From: Methanobacteriota archaeon | GTDB lineage: Archaea; Thermoplasmatota; Thermoplasmata; Methanomassiliicoccales; Methanomethylophilaceae | Reading direction: 5' to 3' | DNA length: 64,000 nt | NCBI GenBank assembly: GCA_023402275.1 | Contig: JAEXCH010000014.1 | Location: 1 to 64,000 of the forward strand | Part shown: positions 60,895-64,000 of the stretch, piece by piece | How the letters are laid out: each line of letters starts with the position of its first letter | How positions within the stretch are numbered: the first letter of the stretch is position 1 | Notes under the pieces: model-generated | The model's database searches: none | What the model was told of the DNA's origin: nothing | Seen by the model: only the letters and a program-made list of their open reading frames with translations | Program-made: the position numbers and the translations under genes

Positions 60895-62258
60895 ACCTTC
60901 CTTCCCAGCAGTTCCTCTGCAGCGGATACCATCTTATCGACTATTGCACCGGATGCACCGGTGTAATTCGCCGGGTCCATTATGGATATGACCTCTTCCC
61001 TGGTCATCACAGCCTTGATATCATCCCTCTCCAACAGGGCATCCCTGAGGTCCACATCATCCATGACCGCACACATCGATGCCTCTCTGACTATCTCATG
61101 CGCATCCTGTCTCCCTATACCTTTCTCAGTGAGCTTCATCATCACAGGTTCTGCCATGATCAATCCTTTCGCCGATGCTATGTTATCAAGCATCCTCTCT
61201 GAGTGTATCTCCAGACCTGTGAACACCTTATTCATCTTGACCAGCATCTCATCCAAGAGGACGAACACATGAGGTATCGTGAATCTTTCCGCAGATGAGT
61301 TGGAAAGATCCCTCTCATGCCAAAGCACCTGATTCTCGAATGTCGGTATGACGAATCCTCTCACGATCCTTGCCAGACCTGTGACGTTCTCTGAATTTAT
61401 GGGATTCCTCTTCTGGGCCATTGTGGAACTGCCGACCTGTTTCTCAGCATCGAATGGTTCGGATGCCTCAGCTATCTCCGATCTCTGAAGGTTCCTTACT
61501 TCCGTACCATACCTTTCCAGGGATGTTGCGATGTTGGCCATCAGACATATCAATTCGGTGTATCTGTCCCTTCCTACCACCTGCGTCGCGGCAGGTTCGT
61601 ATGTTAACTCCAGATCCTTCATTACCTCGATCTGTATCCTCTCGAAGTTCTTTCCGAGTGCTGCACCTGTTCCGACCGCTCCGGCCATCTTCCCTGTACA
61701 TGCACGGGGCATCATCTCGAATATCCTTTCCCTGTGTCTGATCATCTCTGCGATGTACCCTGCGATCTTGAAACCGAATGTTATGGGAATGGCGAACTGA
61801 GCATGCGTCCTCCCGATCTCTAAAGTATCCCTTTCCCGCTTTGCGAGTTTTGCGAAAGTGAATATCAGTTCATCGACATCATCTTGGATTATGCTCAATG
61901 CTTCCTTGATCTGTAATGCGGTAGCGGTATCAACGATATCATTGGATGTTGCTCCGAGATGCACATATTTCCCTGCATCCCCTTTGCATTGTTCGGTCAT
62001 GGCCTTGACCATTGCCATCAGATCGTGGTTCGTGTCCTTCTCGATCTCCTTTATCCTTGAGATGCTGACGACATCCAATGATGCCGTCCTCTCTATCTCT
62101 TCCGCATCTTCTTTGCTTATTGTGCCGAGTGATGCGTGTGCTTTGGCCAGAGCTGCTTCAACCTTCATCTGGTAACTGATCCGACCTTCTTCCGAGAAGA
62201 TGGTCTTCATTTCTTTGCGACCGTACCTGTAGTCAAGAGGACAAATAGAACCTTCCAT
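60891..62258 (-). CDS. purB: adenylosuccinate lyase
   Basis: Catalyses two steps of purine synthesis: cleavage of SAICAR to AICAR and of adenylosuccinate to AMP. The 455-residue protein starts ICPLDYRYGRKEM and contains TNHDLMAMVKAM (His active-site region), GRTHAQFAIPITFG and the fumarase-superfamily signature GSSTMAQKRNPINSE with the catalytic Ser loop. Typical length. A TATA-like GATTATAAATAA (minus strand) lies about 30 bases upstream of the start. Confidence 0.95.
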   Translation of the reverse strand: MEGSICPLDYRYGRKEMKTIFSEEGRISYQMKVEAALAKAHASLGTISKEDAEEIERTASLDVVSISRIKEIEKDTNHDLMAMVKAMTEQCKGDAGKYVHLGATSNDIVDTATALQIKEALSIIQDDVDELIFTFAKLAKRERDTLEIGRTHAQFAIPITFGFKIAGYIAEMIRHRERIFEMMPRACTGKMAGAVGTGAALGKNFERIQIEVMKDLELTYEPAATQVVGRDRYTELICLMANIATSLERYGTEVRNLQRSEIAEASEPFDAEKQVGSSTMAQKRNPINSENVTGLARIVRGFVIPTFENQVLWHERDLSNSSAERFTIPHVFVLLDEMLVKMNKVFTGLEIHSERMLDNIASAKGLIMAEPVMMKLTEKGIGRQDAHEIVREASMCAVMDDVDLRDALLERDDIKAVMTREEVISIMDPANYTGASGAIVDKMVSAAEELLGRKV

Positions 62259-63064
62259 CTGATATCGGATGTTGGATTGTGTATCATTATTTATAATCTA
62301 TGAAAAGACAAGGCAGTATCATAAGCCACATATGTCCGGATAGAGAGTCAATACGCTACTGTTCCCTATATCTAACTATATTCTTTACATCCGAAGTATT
62401 TATCAGCAAATGTGGAAGATATTGTTTTGGTGGTTTGGTGCCATTGACAAATAACAATGGTCTGCTTTGCGACAGTGACGGCAGACATCGTTGTGATGAA
62501 CGGAGAACACATGGCCATATATCAGGAACTGTACGGGCATCGTGATATAGTATCAATGATGCGAATGGACCATGATATCCGGTCAATTACTGTGATAGGA
62601 CACCGCGACCTTCGATACATAGGGGACAGGGGACATATCTGGGGTATTGTTTCCCTGCAAAGAGGCCTGTGACATGGATATGAACATGAAGGAGACAAGG
62701 ATCGAAGGCATCCCCATCAGCGTTGGAATGTACAATGTGATGGGAGGGAAAGCATCGACAGGGACCCCTATGGGCAGTATGAATGAGAATGAACTGTCCC
62801 ACGATATGGATTCGGAATCCGGACGCAGTCCCTGTCGTAAAGGTAAGTATCACCACAGACAGTGTATCTGAGCACGACATGATCGATCTCATGACACACT
62901 GACATCATGATACAGGCGGACGGAAATATTGCTGCCTGTATCATGATAAACATAATACTTGTAGAATACTCGTAGAAACACTTATAAATAATACCTCTTA
63001 TAACAGCTCGAAAAGTGGACCATACTTTTGCTTATGGTCAAGTCGAACGATTGAGTGATGATTT
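62259..63064. other. 800-base region with probable gene remnant
   Basis: No intact gene is recognised. Coding-like plus-strand frames follow one another in different phases: 62457-62672 (71 codons, MVCFATVTADIVVMNG...), 62647-62871 (rich in Met, includes GIPISVGMYNVMGG), and a short frame ending VSEHDMIDLMTH near 62890. This looks like a gene broken by frameshifts. A 14-base hairpin follows at 62904-62947, then the TATA-like CTTATAAATA and a leader hairpin (GACCATA/TATGGTC, 63018-63039) of the next gene. Confidence 0.4.
62904..62947. repeat. 14-base inverted repeat
   Basis: ATCATGATACAGGC (62904-62917) and GCCTGTATCATGAT (62934-62947) are perfect inverted arms around a 16-base loop. It lies between the probable gene remnant and the coiled-coil gene; it could be an operator, an RNA hairpin or the scar of a mobile element. 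Confidence 0.55.
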
Positions 63065-64000
63065 ATGGATGAGTTTGTGGAGGAAGTAACGCAGGTCGAT
63101 TCTCAGGAAGCACAGCAGTCAGCGGAAGCGAACGTTGACGCTCTTGAAGAACAGGAAACTAAGATCGAGGAGACCCCGGCAGTTGAGGAAACGGTTGTTG
63201 CAGAGGAAGTTGTTGAGACACCTTCCGAAGAAATCGTATCCGAAGTGACCGAGGAAGAGGTCGCAGAGGCCCCGGCAGATGTACCCGAGACCGTTGAGGA
63301 AACGGTAGTAGCGGAAGATGCGGGTGAGGCCAATGATGAAGAGGCGCCGGTAGAAGGGGCAACAGAGGAGGAGCGCCAGCTTTCCGCTGAGGAAGTTGCC
63401 GATATAGAACAGAAACGCAGCATTCTTAACAATGATGCGGAGAGGCATAGGCGCCAGAGAGATGAATTGAACAACCAGACCAAAGAGTGGAAGGCAAAGA
63501 GGGACTCTCTGAACTCACGTGTACGTGAGCTTGTCGATGAGGCAGGGAAATGCAGAGAGGAACGTGATTCCTTCAACCAGAAGGTCAGGGAGACAAAGGT
63601 ACTAAGGGATGAGTGGAACCAGAAGGTCACCGCCCTAAAGGACCAGATCGCTCAGCTCAGGCCGGAAAGATCCAACGATGAGAAGAATGAGGTTCCTGTC
63701 AAACAACTCAAGAAACAGCTTCAGGACCTGGAGTACACTCAACAGACCAAGCCACTCGGCAAGGACAAAGAGAACGAGATCATCAAACAGATATCCACTA
63801 TAGCGAAACAGATCGATGAGAGGGAGAAATCCTACGAGCAGAACGGAGAGATCAAAGAGATCATCCAGCAGCTCAGGGATGCCAAGGTCGAAGCGGAAGC
63901 AGCACACCGTCAGGTGTCAGAGTACGCAGAGGCGGCACAGAACTCCCACGACAAGATGTTGAAACTCTATGAGGAGGCTGATGCACTCAGGAAGGAAGCG
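63065..64000 (+). CDS. archaeal coiled-coil protein (COG1340-like), 5' part
   Basis: The reading frame is open from ATG 63065 to the window end (312 codons seen). The first 115 residues are Glu/Val-rich and disordered (repeats such as ETVVAEE, EETVEE), followed by long heptad-rich helices (KRSILNNDAERHRRQRDELNNQTKEW, RELVDEAGKCREERDSFNQKV). This matches archaeal coiled-coil proteins sometimes annotated as phosphoserine-phosphatase-like, without a phosphatase domain. The role is unknown, possibly chromosome or ribosome associated. GAGTGATG precedes the start. Confidence 0.75.
   Translation, partial: MDEFVEEVTQVDSQEAQQSAEANVDALEEQETKIEETPAVEETVVAEEVVETPSEEIVSEVTEEEVAEAPADVPETVEETVVAEDAGEANDEEAPVEGATEEERQLSAEEVADIEQKRSILNNDAERHRRQRDELNNQTKEWKAKRDSLNSRVRELVDEAGKCREERDSFNQKVRETKVLRDEWNQKVTALKDQIAQLRPERSNDEKNEVPVKQLKKQLQDLEYTQQTKPLGKDKENEIIKQISTIAKQIDEREKSYEQNGEIKEIIQQLRDAKVEAEAAHRQVSEYAEAAQNSHDKMLKLYEEADALRKEA

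Noticed and set aside
62256..62290. TTGGATTGTGTATCAT before purB as a sixth copy of the methanol-cluster operator
   Set aside because: The right arm matches ATCCA only in its first three bases, so it is not counted despite a similar position after a TATA-like element.
63103..63630. Ser-rich minus-strand frame
   Set aside because: Mirror of the Glu-rich coiled-coil gene on the plus strand, which continues open to the window end.
1..64000. CRISPR array, insertion sequence or rRNA operon
   Set aside because: No regularly spaced repeats, transposase motifs or rRNA-like sequence were found by reading; only short repeat pairs are present.

Overview
The window looks like chromosome of a methylotrophic, hydrogen-dependent methanogenic archaeon, most likely of the order Methanomassiliicoccales (Thermoplasmatota). 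This is an inference. The basis is two methanol:corrinoid methyltransferase operons (mtaCB twice) with a RamA-type corrinoid activase, alongside archaeal housekeeping genes: proteasome beta subunit, the beta-CASP termination nuclease aCPSF1, archaeal-type LeuRS, archaeal phosphoglycerate mutase, IorAB, a CdrS-like regulator, and TATA-box promoters. No gene for CO2 reduction to methyl groups is visible. No rRNA, insertion sequence or CRISPR array was found. Three tRNA genes are present: two near-identical tRNA-Leu(UAG) copies and one tRNA-Ala(CGC).

Layout. 0-3.1 kb: small metabolic genes ending in phosphoglycerate mutase. 3.1-9.9 kb: a type IV pilus-like locus made of two prepilin-like proteins, a Cys-rich protein, a secretion ATPase and a TadC-like membrane protein, interrupted by a U32 peptidase. 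9.9-12.7 kb: DUF2085 protein and B12-dependent ribonucleotide reductase. 12.7-15.6 kb: an AT-rich patch with two exported proteins and several hairpins. 15.7-25.6 kb: informational core (psmB, aCPSF1, ubiX, leuS, cdrS-like plus a short FtsZ-like protein, iorAB). 25.7-30.3 kb: duplicated tRNA-Leu around an AlkC-like repair gene, then a methyltransferase, a hydrolase and a GMC oxidoreductase.

30.4-57.5 kb is the distinctive part, a methylotrophy, cobamide and metal neighbourhood. It holds an ABC transporter whose binding protein appears circularly permuted, and an overlapping operon of CobW-type GTPase, His-rich protein and RamA. It also holds a CbiA/CfbB amidotransferase, mtaCB twice, an OFA-family MFS carrier, a stomatin/NfeD pair and an EncFtn-like ferritin. 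Two paralogous BtuFCD/FecBCD-type importers have dockerin-tagged binding proteins, and an orphan ChlI/ChlD pair sits behind an SMR transporter pair. A palindrome, TGGAT-N5-ATCCA, lies just downstream of the likely TATA box of both mtaCB operons, both importers and cbiA/cfbB. This suggests one regulator coordinates methanol methyltransferase synthesis with corrinoid or metal acquisition. It is the best candidate for an undescribed system here.

57.5-64 kb: tRNA-Ala, a DUF4143-type ATPase whose 3' end runs into a decayed tRNA-Ala copy, small redox and membrane proteins, purB, a probably degenerate 800-base stretch, and the start of a long coiled-coil protein cut by the window end.
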